Shown: in pieces, positions 26,341 through 35,775 of the stretch
Layout: each line of letters starts with the position of its first letter
Numbering within the stretch: the first letter of the stretch is position 1
Source: Burkholderia mayonis
Lineage (GTDB): Bacteria > Pseudomonadota > Gammaproteobacteria > Burkholderiales > Burkholderiaceae
DNA: 64,000 nucleotides
Direction: 5' to 3'
Assembly: GCF_001523745.2 (NCBI RefSeq)
Contig: NZ_CP013386.1
Location: 1,426,001-1,490,000 of the forward strand
The notes under the pieces: generated by a model
What the model saw: the letters and a program-made list of their open reading frames with translations, nothing else
Databases searched by the model: none
What the model was told of the DNA's origin: nothing
Position numbers and translations under genes: made by a program

Positions 26341-26453
26341 CGAACGTCTGACGAACTCCGCGCTTTCGCGAGCGTGGGGTTCGGTCATTTGGCGAGCGCG
26401 ACACCGCGCGTCGAAGCGCCGCGGCTCGAGCCGCCCGCCGCGCGGCGCCGCGC

Positions 26454-27245
26454 TTACTCTTCGAGGCCGGCCATCCCGCCGACGACCGCATTGAAGCCCG
26501 AGTCGACGTGCATCACTTCGGCCGTGACCCCGCTCGCGAGGTCCGACAGCAGGAAAGCGCCCGCGTTGCCGACCTGCTCGATCGTCACGTTGCGCTTGAG
26601 CGGCGAGTTGCTTTCGACGAAATCGAGAATCTTGCCGAAGCTCTTGATCCCGCTTGCGGCGAGCGTCTTGATCGGGCCCGCCGAGATCGCGTTCACGCGC
26701 ACGCCCTTCGCGCCGAGCGACACCGCGAGATAACGGACGCTCGCTTCGAGCGCCGCTTTTGCGAGGCCCATCGTGTTGTAGTTCGGGATCGCCCGTTCCG
26801 CGCCGAGATAGGACAGCGTGAGGAGCGACGCGTCGCTCGACAGCATCGGCAGCGCGGCCTTCGCGAGCGCCGGGAAGCTGTATGCAGAGATGTCGTGCGC
26901 GATGCGGAAGTTCTCGCGCGTGAGGCCGTCGAGGAAGTCGCCCGCGATCGCCTCGCGCGGCGCGAAGCCGATCGAGTGGACGAGGCCGTCGAGCGTGTCC
27001 CAGCGCGCCTTGAGCGACGTGAAGAGGGCATCGATCTGCGCGTCGTCGGCGACGTCGCACGGGAACACGAGATCGCTGTCGAACTCGGCCGCGAACTCGG
27101 TGATGCGATCCTTGAAGCGATCGCCGACGTAGGTGAATGCCAGCTCGGCGCCTTCGCGCTTGCACGCCTTGGCGATGCCGTAAGCGATCGAGCGGTTCGA
27201 CAAGAGGCCCGTCAGCAGAATACGTTTACCGTCGAGAAAGCCCAT
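26454..27245 (-). CDS. fabI: Enoyl-[acyl-carrier-protein] reductase (NADH) FabI
   Basis: Reduces the enoyl-ACP double bond in the last step of each fatty-acid elongation cycle; target of triclosan-type inhibitors. The 263-residue SDR protein starts [23 protein letters not shown], where the unusual Gly-Leu-Leu-Ser nucleotide loop is diagnostic of FabI. The Tyr-X6-Lys active site is seen in [20 protein letters not shown], and the substrate loop follows. The start at 27245 fits the family; a longer frame upstream is not conserved. It is divergent from the peptide transporter. Burkholderia often carry FabV as well, so it may not be the only enoyl reductase. Confidence 0.96.
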   Translation of the reverse strand: MGFLDGKRILLTGLLSNRSIAYGIAKACKREGAELAFTYVGDRFKDRITEFAAEFDSDLVFPCDVADDAQIDALFTSLKARWDTLDGLVHSIGFAPREAIAGDFLDGLTRENFRIAHDISAYSFPALAKAALPMLSSDASLLTLSYLGAERAIPNYNTMGLAKAALEASVRYLAVSLGAKGVRVNAISAGPIKTLAASGIKSFGKILDFVESNSPLKRNVTIEQVGNAGAFLLSDLASGVTAEVMHVDSGFNAVVGGMAGLEE

Positions 27246-27364
27246 GAATTCTCCTATGTGAGGCGCGCGCGCCCGCGCGTCGGCGGGCGGCGGCTGGCTG
27301 TAATCGGTTGCGAGTGGGTAGAATTCTCTCACATCGCCATCCTCGAACGACTGCCAAGGCCTCT

Positions 27365-29320
27365 ATGACGATCGGTTCGCCCCGGGCCCGCCGGCCGCGA
27401 CCGCCGCGACGCGCGGCGACACCGGAACAGACCGCGCGGTCCGCCGCGCCGCAATGGGCGGCCGCCGCGCGCGCCGCGCTCGCGCGCCTCGCGCGGGCGG
27501 CGGCGGCGGGCGTCGCGCTCGCGCTCGCCGCGACGCAGGCGGCCCACGCCGTCTACGCGATCGCCCAATACGGCGAGCCGAAGTATCCGCCCGGCTTCAG
27601 GCATTTCGACTATGTGAACCCGGACGCGCCGAAGGGCGGCACGCTCGTGCTCGCGAATCCGAGCCGGCTCACGACGTTCGACAAGTTCAATCCGTTCACG
27701 ATGCGCGGCAACGCGGCGCCCGGGCTCGACTTGCTGTTCGAGAGCCTGACGACGGGCAGCGCCGACGAGCCCGCATCGGCCTACGGCCTCCTCGCGGACG
27801 ACATCGACATCGCGCCGGATGGGATGTCGGTCACGTTCCATCTGAATCCGCGCGCGCGCTTCTCGAATGGCGATCCCGTCACCGCAGCGGACGTCAAGCA
27901 CGCGTTCGACACGCTGAAGAGCCCGCAGGCGGCGCCGCAATACCCGGCGTACTACGCGGACATCACGCGTGCGGTGATCGTCGATCCGGCGACTGTGCGC
28001 TTCGAATTCCGCCGCAAGAACCGCGAGCTGCCGCTGATCGCGGGCGGCATTCCGGTGTTCTCGCACAAATGGGGCTTGCGGCCGGACGGCTCGCGCATTC
28101 CGTTCGACCAGCTCGCGTTCGAGCCGCCGATCGGCAGCGGCCCGTACCTGATCGAGCATTACGACAGCGGCCGCACGATCACGTACCGGCGCGATCCCGC
28201 GTACTGGGGCGCCGCGCTGCCGGTGCGGATCGGCATGAACAACTTCGAGCGCATCGTCTACAAGCTGTACGGCGACGGCGTCGCGCGGCTCGAGGCGTTC
28301 AAGGCGGGCGAGTACGACGTGCTCGTCGAGTACGTCGCGCGCAACTGGGTGCGGCGCGACGTCGGCAAGCGTTTCGACAGCGGCGAGCTTGTCAAGCGCG
28401 AGTTCCGCCAGCACAACGGCGCGGGAATGCAGGGCTTCTTCATGAACCTGCGGCGGCCGCTGTTCCAGGATGTTCGCGTGCGACGCGCGCTCGATCTCGC
28501 GTTCGACTTCGAATGGCTGAACCGGCAGCTCTTCTACGGCGGCTACACGCGCCTGAACAGCTATTTCGCCGACACCGATCTGCAGGCGACCGGCGTGCCG
28601 GGCGCGGGCGAGCTCGCGCTGCTGATCCCGCTGCGCTCGGAGCTCGATCCCGCGGTGTTCGGGCCGATGACGGTGCAGCCGGACACCGATCCGCCCGGGT
28701 CGCTGCGCGCGAACCTGCTGAAGGCGCGCGCGCTGCTGGCGGACGCCGGCTGGACCTACCGCGACGGCGCGCTGCGCAACGCGAGGGGCGAGCCGTTCAC
28801 GTTCGAGATCCTCGACGATTCGGGCTCGGTGTACGACGCGGTCGTGACCGCGTACATCCGTAATCTCGCGAAGCTCGGGATCGTCGCGAAGTACCGGACG
28901 GCCGATTACGCGCTGCTGCAAAAGCGCCTCGACGCGTTCGACTACGACATGACGGCGGTTCGCTACCCGGGCGTCCAGATGCCGGGCGCCGAGCAGGTGA
29001 CGCGCTATGCGAGCCGCTACGCGGACGAGCAGGGCTCGGACAACCTGACGGGCCTCAAGTCGCCCGCGGTCGACGCGATCCTGACGGCGCTTACGCAGGC
29101 CCAGACGCGCGAGGCGCTGCTCGACGCGACGCACGCGCTCGACCGCGTGCTGATGCACGGCTACTATGCGGTGCCGCAGTGGTACAGCACGACGCACCGG
29201 ATCGCGTTCAAGCGCACGCTCGCCTATCCGCCGACGCTGCCGCTGTACTATTCGGCGGAAGGCTGGGTCGTGTCGACGTGGTGGGCGAAGCCCGGCCACG
29301 GCGCGGCCGCCGAGCCGTGA
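27365..29320 (+). CDS. Peptide ABC transporter substrate-binding protein (YejA-like)
   Basis: A 651-residue periplasmic binding protein of family 5 (SBP_bac_5). The signal peptide is preceded by an unusually long Arg/Ala/Pro-rich N-region; cleavage is expected near residue 62 (AAHA). The mature protein starts VYAIAQYGEPKYPPGFRHFDYVNPDAPKGG, close to E. coli YejA, which binds short peptides and microcin C for import. The region LTTFDKFNPFTMRGN and the DPAYWG block are family landmarks. The long N-region raises the possibility that translation really starts later. It is the first gene of a four-gene operon with two permeases and a double ATPase. Confidence 0.9.
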   Translation: MTIGSPRARRPRPPRRAATPEQTARSAAPQWAAAARAALARLARAAAAGVALALAATQAAHAVYAIAQYGEPKYPPGFRHFDYVNPDAPKGGTLVLANPSRLTTFDKFNPFTMRGNAAPGLDLLFESLTTGSADEPASAYGLLADDIDIAPDGMSVTFHLNPRARFSNGDPVTAADVKHAFDTLKSPQAAPQYPAYYADITRAVIVDPATVRFEFRRKNRELPLIAGGIPVFSHKWGLRPDGSRIPFDQLAFEPPIGSGPYLIEHYDSGRTITYRRDPAYWGAALPVRIGMNNFERIVYKLYGDGVARLEAFKAGEYDVLVEYVARNWVRRDVGKRFDSGELVKREFRQHNGAGMQGFFMNLRRPLFQDVRVRRALDLAFDFEWLNRQLFYGGYTRLNSYFADTDLQATGVPGAGELALLIPLRSELDPAVFGPMTVQPDTDPPGSLRANLLKARALLADAGWTYRDGALRNARGEPFTFEILDDSGSVYDAVVTAYIRNLAKLGIVAKYRTADYALLQKRLDAFDYDMTAVRYPGVQMPGAEQVTRYASRYADEQGSDNLTGLKSPAVDAILTALTQAQTREALLDATHALDRVLMHGYYAVPQWYSTTHRIAFKRTLAYPPTLPLYYSAEGWVVSTWWAKPGHGAAAEP

Positions 29321-29381
29321 CGGCCGCCGCGCGCGCCGCTTGCCGATTGACGAAACCGTTCGAACACGCCCGGATGCGCCT

Positions 29382-30422
29382 ATGTGGAGCTACATCCTCA
29401 AACGACTGCTGCTGATGATCCCGACGCTCGTCGGCGTGTTGACCATCACCTTCGCCGTGATCCAGTTCGTGCCGGGCGGCCCGGTCGAGCAGGCGGTGCA
29501 GGAGCTGCGCAAGGGCGCAGAGCGGGGCAGCACGCCGTTCGGGATGCGCTCGTACACGGGCGTCGACGCGCAGCAGCTCGCGCAGCTGAAAGCGTTGTAC
29601 GGCTTCGACAAGCCGCCGCTCGAGCGCTATTGGCTGATGCTCGAGCGCTTCGCGCGCTTCGATCTCGGCGACAGCTACTTCCATCACCAGAGCGTGTGGT
29701 CGCTCGTCGTGTCGAAGCTGCCCGTGTCGATCAGCATCGGCGTGTGGACTTTCCTGCTCACGTATCTGATCTCGGTGCCGCTCGGCATCGCGAAGGCGGT
29801 GAGGAACGGCTCGCCGTTCGATCTCGCGACGAGCCTCGTCGTCCTCGTCGGCTACGCGATTCCGGGCTTCGTGCTCGGCGTGCTGCTGCTCGTGCTGTTC
29901 GGCGGCGGCTCGTTCTGGCAGATCTTCCCGCTGCGCGGCCTCACGTCCGACAATTTCGCTCAGCTCTCCGTCGCCGGCAAGATCGCCGATTACCTGTGGC
30001 ACATCGCGCTGCCGATCATCGCGTCGGTCGTCGGCAGCTTCGCGGTGATCACGATGCTGACGAAGAACGCGTTCCTCGACGAGATCCGCAAGCAGTACGT
30101 GCTGACCGCGCGCGCGAAGGGGCTGTCCGAGCGCAGCGTGCTGTGGAAGCACGTGTTCCGCAATGCGCTCCTGCCGCTCGTCGTCGGCTTTCCGGCCGCG
30201 TTCATCGGCGCGTTCTTCACGGGCAGCCTGCTGATCGAGACGCTGTTCTCGCTCGACGGGCTCGGCCTGCTGTCGTACGAATCGGTGATCCGGCGCGACT
30301 ACCCGGTCGTGCTCGGCACGCTGTACATTTTCACGCTGATCGGGCTCGCGACGAAGCTCGTGTCCGATCTGTGCTACGTGTGGGTCGACCCGCGCGTTCA
30401 ATTCGAGCAACTGGAGCGCTGA
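29382..30422 (+). CDS. Peptide ABC transporter permease (YejB-like)
   Basis: A 346-residue inner-membrane permease of the DppB/OppB type. It starts MWSYILKRLLLMIPTLVGVLTITF, the typical first helix. The ABC-docking motif, the EAA loop, is visible in KQYVLTARAKGLSERSVLWKHVFRNALLP. About six membrane helices are apparent. The inserted segment GGPVEQAVQELRKGAERG after the first helix is longer than in OppB and is a feature of the YejB subgroup. It starts 61 nt after the binding protein and ends 2 nt before the next permease. Confidence 0.93.
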   Translation: MWSYILKRLLLMIPTLVGVLTITFAVIQFVPGGPVEQAVQELRKGAERGSTPFGMRSYTGVDAQQLAQLKALYGFDKPPLERYWLMLERFARFDLGDSYFHHQSVWSLVVSKLPVSISIGVWTFLLTYLISVPLGIAKAVRNGSPFDLATSLVVLVGYAIPGFVLGVLLLVLFGGGSFWQIFPLRGLTSDNFAQLSVAGKIADYLWHIALPIIASVVGSFAVITMLTKNAFLDEIRKQYVLTARAKGLSERSVLWKHVFRNALLPLVVGFPAAFIGAFFTGSLLIETLFSLDGLGLLSYESVIRRDYPVVLGTLYIFTLIGLATKLVSDLCYVWVDPRVQFEQLER

Positions 30423-30423
30423 C

Positions 30424-31521
30424 TTGAGCCGACTCGCCGTCTCTTCCCGGATCGACGCCACGCGCGCGCGCGTGGCGCCGTCGCCCGCGCGGCGCGTGTG
30501 GCTGCGCTTCAAGGAGCAGCGCCTCGGCTACTGGAGTCTCGTGGTCTTCGTGATCGCATTCGCGGCGAGCCTCGCCGCGCCGCTGTGGTCGAACGACAAG
30601 CCGATCGTCGTGCGCTACGACGGCCACTATTACTTTCCGCTCTTCAAGAGCTATCCGGAAACGACGTTCGGCGGCGACTTCCCGACGCCTGCCGACTACC
30701 TCGATCCGTACGTGCGCGGGAAGCTCGATACGCCCGGCAACTTCGCGCTGTATCCGCCGAACCGCTATTACTACGACACGCTCAATTACTTCTCGAAGCG
30801 GCCGAATCCGGCGCCGCCGTCGCGCGAGAACTGGCTCGGCACCGACGCGCAGGGGCGCGACCTGCTTGCGCGGCTCGTCTACGGGTTCCGCGTGTCGGTC
30901 GAGTTCGCGCTGGTCCTGACGTTCATCGGCACGCTGCTCGGCATCGGCGCGGGCGCGGTGCAGGGCTTCTTCGGCGGGCGCATCGACATCGTCGGGCAGC
31001 GCCTGATCGAGATCTGGAGCTCGATGCCGGAGCTGTATCTGCTGATCATCTTCGCGTCGGTGTTCGAGCCGAGCTTCATCCTGCTGATCGTGCTGCTGTC
31101 GCTGTTCGGCTGGATCGGGCTGTCCGACTACGTGCGCGCCGAATTCCTGCGCAACCGCACGCAGGACTACGTGCGCGCGGCGCGCGCGATGGGACTGTCG
31201 AACTGGCAGATCATCTGGCGTCACGTGCTGCCGAACAGCCTCACGCCCGTCATCACGTTCCTGCCGTTTCGGATGAGCGGCGCGATCCTCGCGCTCACGA
31301 GCCTCGACTTCCTCGGGCTCGGCGTGCCGCCGCCGACGCCGAGCCTCGGCGAACTGCTCGCGCAGGGCAAGGCGAATCTCGATGCATGGTGGATCTCGCT
31401 CGCGACGTTCTGGGTGCTCGTCGCGACGCTGCTGCTCCTGACCTTCATGGGCGACGCGCTGCGCAACGCGCTCGACACGCGGATCGCGGATACGACGCGC
31501 GCGGCGGGAGGCATCCGGTGA
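30424..31521 (+). CDS. Peptide ABC transporter permease (YejE-like)
   Basis: The second permease, 365 residues, of the DppC/OppC type. It has the N-terminal cytoplasmic lead with RFKEQRLGYWSLVVFV, a large periplasmic loop (about 55-135) that is characteristic of YejE, and the EAA loop in DYVRAARAMGLSNWQIIWRHVLPNSLTP. Translation appears to begin at a TTG directly after the yejB-like stop; a GTG further in is possible. It overlaps the ATPase gene by 4 nt (GTGA). Confidence 0.92.
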   Translation: MSRLAVSSRIDATRARVAPSPARRVWLRFKEQRLGYWSLVVFVIAFAASLAAPLWSNDKPIVVRYDGHYYFPLFKSYPETTFGGDFPTPADYLDPYVRGKLDTPGNFALYPPNRYYYDTLNYFSKRPNPAPPSRENWLGTDAQGRDLLARLVYGFRVSVEFALVLTFIGTLLGIGAGAVQGFFGGRIDIVGQRLIEIWSSMPELYLLIIFASVFEPSFILLIVLLSLFGWIGLSDYVRAEFLRNRTQDYVRAARAMGLSNWQIIWRHVLPNSLTPVITFLPFRMSGAILALTSLDFLGLGVPPPTPSLGELLAQGKANLDAWWISLATFWVLVATLLLLTFMGDALRNALDTRIADTTRAAGGIR

Positions 31522-33152
31522 GCGTGGCGCAGACGGTGGACGGCGGCGCGGCGCCGACGCCCCGCGAGCCGCTCCTGTCGCTCGATCGGTTGCACGTGCG
31601 CTTCGGCGACACGCTCGCCGTCGACGACGTGTCGCTCGCGATCGGCCGCGGCGAGCGCGTCGCGCTCGTCGGCGAGTCCGGCTCCGGCAAGAGCGTGACC
31701 GCGCTGTCGATCCTGCGGCTCTTGCGCGACGCCGACGTGAGCGGAACGATCCGTTTCGCGGGCGAGAACCTCGCCGACAGGAGCGAGCGCCAGATGCGCG
31801 GGCTGCGCGGCGCGGACATCGCGATGATCTTCCAGGAGCCGATGACAGCGCTCAATCCGCTGTACACGGTCGGCGAGCAGATCGGCGAGACAATCGAGCT
31901 GCACGACGGCGTGTCGAAGCGCGACGCGCGAGAACGGGCGATCGCGCTCCTCGCGCGCACCGGAATCGACAAGCCGGAGGCGCGCGTCGACAGCTACCCG
32001 CATCAGTTGTCGGGCGGCCAGCGGCAGCGCGCGATGATCGCGATGGCGCTCGCGTGCCGGCCGCGCCTGTTGCTCGCCGACGAGCCGACGACCGCGCTCG
32101 ATGTGACGATTCGCGCACAGATCGTCGAGCTGCTGCTCGAACTGCAGCGCGACGCGGCGGCCGAGCGGGGGATGGCGGTGCTCCTCATCACGCACGATCT
32201 CAACCTCGTGCGGCGCTTCGCCGAGCGGGTCGCGGTGATGGAGAAGGGCAAGCTCGTCGAATGCGGGCCGGTCGAACAGATCTTCGATGCGCCCGAGCAT
32301 CCGTATACGCAGCGCCTGCTGCACAGCCGGCCGCAGCGCACGGTGTCGCCCGTGCTGCCGATCGCGCCCGTCGTGCTCGACGCGCGCGGCGTCACGGTGC
32401 AGTTCAGGCAGAAGCTGCCGGGTTTCGACGGGTGGTTCCGGTCCGGGCGCTTCACCGCGGTGTCGGATGCGAGCGTGTCGGTGCGGCAGGGCGAGACGCT
32501 CGGGATCGTCGGCGAGTCGGGTTCCGGCAAGTCGACGCTTGCGATGGCGCTTCTTGGACTGCAGAAGGTCGCGCACGGCGACATCGAGTTCGAGGGCCGC
32601 TCGCTCGCGAGCTATCGCGGTCGCGAACGGACAGCGCTGCGCGCGAACATGCAGGTGGTATTTCAGGATCCCTTCAGTTCGCTTTCGCCGCGACAGACGA
32701 TCGAGCGCATCGTGTCCGAGGGGCTCGAACTGCATCGCCCGCAACTATCCGCCGACGCGCGCCGCGACAAGGTGATCGCGGTGCTGCGCGAAGTCGGCCT
32801 CGACCGTACGGTGCTGCATCGCTATCCGCACGAATTCTCGGGCGGCCAGCGTCAGCGGATCGCGATCGCGCGCGCGCTTGTGCTGGAGCCGCGCGTGCTC
32901 GTGCTCGACGAGCCGACGAGCGCGCTCGACGTGTCGATCCAGCAACAAGTGTTGAAGCTGCTATCGAATCTGCAACGCAAATACAACCTCGGTTACGTGT
33001 TCATCAGCCACGATCTGGAAGTGATCGGCGCGATGGCGCATCGGGTTGCGGTGATGCAGGGCGGGGAGATCGTCGAGACGGGCGACGTCGAGCGGATCTT
33101 CACCGATCCGGTGCATCCTTACACGCAAAAGCTGTTGAAAGCCGTTCGTTAA
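31518..33152 (+). CDS. Peptide ABC transporter ATPase, duplicated domains (YejF-like)
   Basis: A 544-residue protein carrying two complete ABC ATPase domains in one chain. The first has Walker [10 protein letters not shown] (about 52-60), signature LSGGQRQR and Walker [13 protein letters not shown]. The second, after about residue 290, has [18 protein letters not shown] and [12 protein letters not shown]. It energises import by both permeases, so no second ATPase gene is needed. GTG start overlaps the previous stop. Together with the three upstream genes it forms a complete YejABEF-type importer; specificity (oligopeptides, possibly microcin C-like compounds) follows from the family. Confidence 0.94.
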   Translation: MSVAQTVDGGAAPTPREPLLSLDRLHVRFGDTLAVDDVSLAIGRGERVALVGESGSGKSVTALSILRLLRDADVSGTIRFAGENLADRSERQMRGLRGADIAMIFQEPMTALNPLYTVGEQIGETIELHDGVSKRDARERAIALLARTGIDKPEARVDSYPHQLSGGQRQRAMIAMALACRPRLLLADEPTTALDVTIRAQIVELLLELQRDAAAERGMAVLLITHDLNLVRRFAERVAVMEKGKLVECGPVEQIFDAPEHPYTQRLLHSRPQRTVSPVLPIAPVVLDARGVTVQFRQKLPGFDGWFRSGRFTAVSDASVSVRQGETLGIVGESGSGKSTLAMALLGLQKVAHGDIEFEGRSLASYRGRERTALRANMQVVFQDPFSSLSPRQTIERIVSEGLELHRPQLSADARRDKVIAVLREVGLDRTVLHRYPHEFSGGQRQRIAIARALVLEPRVLVLDEPTSALDVSIQQQVLKLLSNLQRKYNLGYVFISHDLEVIGAMAHRVAVMQGGEIVETGDVERIFTDPVHPYTQKLLKAVR

Positions 33153-33287
33153 GTCCGATGAATCAGAATGGTGCAAGAAGTTTGATTGAAATTATCAATT
33201 CCTTTTGACAAACAAATACTTCGTGGCTAGTATCGACCGAAATTTTTCCGCCAATCAGCTGATTTTCCAGCGCAAATCCATCGACCA

Positions 33288-33992
33288 ATGCAGCACCGAT
33301 ATCTGACCCAGGCTTGCACGCGCGTCGTCGCCGGGATGTTCGTCGGCGTCCTGATCGCTTCAGCTCCCGGCGCGTTCGCCGACGAAGTCAGCAGTTCCAG
33401 TCAGAATGCAGTCAGTTCGACTCAAGCCGAGTCGGCTTCCTCCTCTCAGAATCTCCAGCAGGTCAGCGCAGTTCCGCCCGCGAAGAGCCAAGGTGGTGCA
33501 AAGGCATTCCTGTCAGGCATGGCCGGCAAGGCGGGCGACGTCGTCGTCGGCGCGCTGAACATGATCGGTGTGCGTTATCGCTGGGGCGGCAACACGCCGG
33601 ATTCCGGGCTCGATTGCAGCGGCTTCGTCCGCTATGTGTTCCAGGACACGCTCGGCATGTCGCTGCCGCGTCGCGCGGAAGAAATGAGCCGCGTCGGCGA
33701 GAAGGTTCGGATGAGCGAGCTGAAGCCGGGCGACCTCGTGTTCTTCAACACGATGCGCCGCACGTTCTCGCACGTCGGCATCTATATCGGCGACAACAAG
33801 TTCGTGCATTCGCCGTCGACGGGCAGCACGATCCGCGTCGACGATCTCGATAGCGGCTACTGGGAAAAGCGCTTCACCGGCGCGCGCCGGATCGAGACGC
33901 AGTTCTCGACGAAGCCCGACGATCTGCGCCAGCGCGTGAAGGCGACGATCGGCGACGGCAACGTCAATGCGAGCGCAAGCGGCAGCAACTGA
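33288..33992 (+). CDS. NlpC/P60 peptidoglycan endopeptidase
   Basis: A 234-residue exported hydrolase. The signal peptide ends near AFA at residue 31. A Ser/Gln-rich linker (33-65) leads to the NlpC/P60 domain (about 85-210), with catalytic Cys110 (LDCSGFV), His162 (SHVGIYIGD) and a third polar residue, His174, all present. Such enzymes cleave D-Glu-meso-DAP or related bonds in cell-wall peptides, releasing peptides. That its gene follows a peptide importer suggests recycling of cell-wall peptides, but this is contextual inference and there is a 135-nt gap with its own promoter space. Confidence 0.9.
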   Translation: MQHRYLTQACTRVVAGMFVGVLIASAPGAFADEVSSSSQNAVSSTQAESASSSQNLQQVSAVPPAKSQGGAKAFLSGMAGKAGDVVVGALNMIGVRYRWGGNTPDSGLDCSGFVRYVFQDTLGMSLPRRAEEMSRVGEKVRMSELKPGDLVFFNTMRRTFSHVGIYIGDNKFVHSPSTGSTIRVDDLDSGYWEKRFTGARRIETQFSTKPDDLRQRVKATIGDGNVNASASGSN

Positions 33993-34032
33993 GTCGCGCA
34001 TCGCTTGCGCCGGCGGATGCCGGCCGCGCCGA

Positions 34033-34067
34033 AGCCCCGCTATCCGATGGATGCGGGGCTTTTGTTT
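34033..34067 (+). terminator. NlpC/P60 gene terminator
   Basis: AGCCCCGC and GCGGGGCT form an 8-bp stem around a 12-nt loop, followed by TTTTGTTT. It lies 41 nt past the stop. Confidence 0.85.
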
Positions 34068-34146
34068 GGGTGCGACGTTTTCGGCGCGGCGGAGGGGACG
34101 AGGGGCCGGCGCGCTCGTGCTGGCGCGCGTTGTGGCGCGTGCGGGC

Positions 34147-35088
34147 CTAGGCGGCCGCAGCCGTCGCGCGCGCGGCGGCGAGCTTGTGCTGCAGCTCAGG
34201 CATGATCCGCGCGACCGCTTCCTCGCCCGCAAGGATCGCCACGTTGCGCTGATTGAAGTCGCTGCCGCCCATCGCGGCGAGGTTCGGGCGGATCACGACG
34301 TCGGCGTACTTGTCGAGCTCGTAGGTCTTGATCGTCTGCCCCATGATCGTGAATGTCTGCAGCAGCATCTCGATCGGGTTCTGTGTCGTGCCGCCTTCCG
34401 GGCGCGCGGAGATGTCGACCGCGATCACGAAGTCGGCGCCCATCTTGCGCGCGAACGACGCAGGTACGGGGCTCACGAGCCCGCCGTCGACGTACTCGCG
34501 ATCGCCGATTCGCACCGGCTCGAACACCGACGGCACGCTGCACGATGCACGCACCGCGAGCCCCGTGTTGCCGCGCTGGAACAGAATCGGCTGACCGCTC
34601 TTCAGGTCGGTCGCGACGATGCCGAGCGGCTTCGTCATCTTCTCGATCGGCCGATTGTTGAGCGTCTTGTTGATGAAGTTCTGCAATGCGATGCCCTGCA
34701 GCAGGCCGCGCGAGCGGAACGGCGTCGCCCAGTCGCTGATCGACGCTTCGTCCATTGCGAGCGCGAGCTTGTTGATCTGCAGCGCGTTCATGCCCGATGC
34801 GTACAGCGCGCCGACGACCGAGCCCGCGCTCGTGCCGGCAACGAGCTCGACCGGAATTCCGCGCGCCTCGAGCGCCTTCAGCACGCCGACGTGCGCGAAG
34901 CCGCGCGCCGCGCCGCCGCCGAGCGCGATGCCGATCCGGATCGGCTTTTCGCGCGGCTGCGGCGGGTTCGCGGGAGGCGTGACGGCGCCCGACGTCGTCG
35001 GCTTGGTGCCGGTCGACGTGCAGGCGGCGAGGACGGCCGATGCGCAGGCGAGCGTGAACGTGCGGCGGGACAGGCGGGGGGGCGACAT
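34147..35088 (-). CDS. Patatin-like phospholipase lipoprotein
   Basis: A 313-residue lipid hydrolase. The N-terminus has a twin-arginine motif (SRRTF, residues 7-11) and a lipobox LAAC with Cys23, so it is predicted to be exported, possibly through Tat, and anchored by lipid. The patatin fold is clear: oxyanion loop GGGAARG (57-63), nucleophile Ser87 in GTSAG, and the catalytic Asp201 in VDGG. A Ser-Asp dyad of this kind hydrolyses acyl esters of phospholipids; RssA-type relatives are its nearest group. The 40-residue linker after the lipobox is Pro/Thr-rich. Promoter is in the spacer shared with gltX. Confidence 0.9.
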   Translation of the reverse strand: MSPPRLSRRTFTLACASAVLAACTSTGTKPTTSGAVTPPANPPQPREKPIRIGIALGGGAARGFAHVGVLKALEARGIPVELVAGTSAGSVVGALYASGMNALQINKLALAMDEASISDWATPFRSRGLLQGIALQNFINKTLNNRPIEKMTKPLGIVATDLKSGQPILFQRGNTGLAVRASCSVPSVFEPVRIGDREYVDGGLVSPVPASFARKMGADFVIAVDISARPEGGTTQNPIEMLLQTFTIMGQTIKTYELDKYADVVIRPNLAAMGGSDFNQRNVAILAGEEAVARIMPELQHKLAAARATAAAA

Positions 35089-35420
35089 CGACTCGATCTC
35101 CAGCGACGAACCGCGCGCGTCCTCGATGGGTGCGCCGCGCGGCGAAATTCCGGCGGCCGCGCCGATGGTCGTGGGCGGGCCGTGCGCGGCGCCGGCATGG
35201 CGACCGCGGCGCGCACATCATAAAGCAACTGGCGACGTGCGCGCGAAAGCTCCCGCCGTGTGATTGCGCGATCGTTGGCTGCATGGACAGTGGGCGATTC
35301 GGACAGGCGTCCGGGAAGATATCCGTGCCGAGCCCGGGTGCGGCTGCGAGGCCGTCTGAATGAGGGCAGTCGTGTGTGGGCCGCCGTGCGCACGTGCCGC
35401 AACGCGGCGCGAATCGCCGA
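35089..35420. other. Spacer upstream of the patatin-like gene
   Basis: About 330 bp between the patatin-like start and the tandem repeat. No gene is supported. It should hold the minus-strand promoter of the lipoprotein gene. Confidence 0.45.
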
Positions 35421-35580
35421 GCGAAGACGCGAAGACGCGAAGACGCGAAGACGCGAAGACGCGAAGACGCGAAGACGCGAAGACGCGAAGACGCGAAGAC
35501 GCGAAGACGCGAAGACGCGAAGACGCGAAGACGCGAAGACGCGAAGACGCGAAGACGCGAAGACGCGAAGACGCGAAGAT
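35421..35580. repeat. 20-copy tandem repeat of GCGAAGAC
   Basis: An uninterrupted 160-bp array of the 8-bp unit GCGAAGAC; the last copy differs in one base (GCGAAGAT). Because 8 is not a multiple of 3, each frame reads an Arg/Glu/Asp/Ala/Lys/Thr octapeptide, but no gene fits. Perfect short-unit arrays vary in copy number by slipped-strand pairing, so this is a VNTR. It ends 80 bp before the gltX -10 box, in the shared spacer between two divergent genes. Confidence 0.97.
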
Positions 35581-35659
35581 CGGGGTCGGAAGGCGGAGCG
35601 CCGCCGCAGGCCGCCGCGCAAGCCGTGCGCCGCGCGACGAGGAACCGCCGCGCGGCGAG

Positions 35660-35665
35660 TATAAT
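35660..35665 (+). promoter_or_regulatory. gltX -10 box
   Basis: A perfect TATAAT stands out from GC-rich surroundings 111 nt before the gltX ATG. No good -35 is seen at the usual distance, so activation or an extended contact may be needed. Confidence 0.5.
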
Positions 35666-35775
35666 TCGTGCTCTTTCCGTTCCGGTCGCGTGCGCCCCCG
35701 GCTCTACCGTGCGGCGTGCGCCGTTGCCGCGTCGTTTCAATTGATGCGCCGCTTGAGGCGTTCGAGCTATCGTTT

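Noticed and set aside
27329..29299. Long antisense open frame over the YejA-like gene
   Set aside because: Arg/Ala-rich composition with no domain, and the plus strand carries a clear binding protein.
35421..35580. Possible CRISPR array
   Set aside because: The units are 8 bp, contiguous and without spacers; no cas genes are nearby.
35260..35664. Open frames with repeated Arg-Glu-Asp-Ala-Lys-Thr octapeptides
   Set aside because: All three frames read the same 8-bp repeat; there is no start with a ribosome site and no conserved flank, so this is a VNTR, not a repeat protein.
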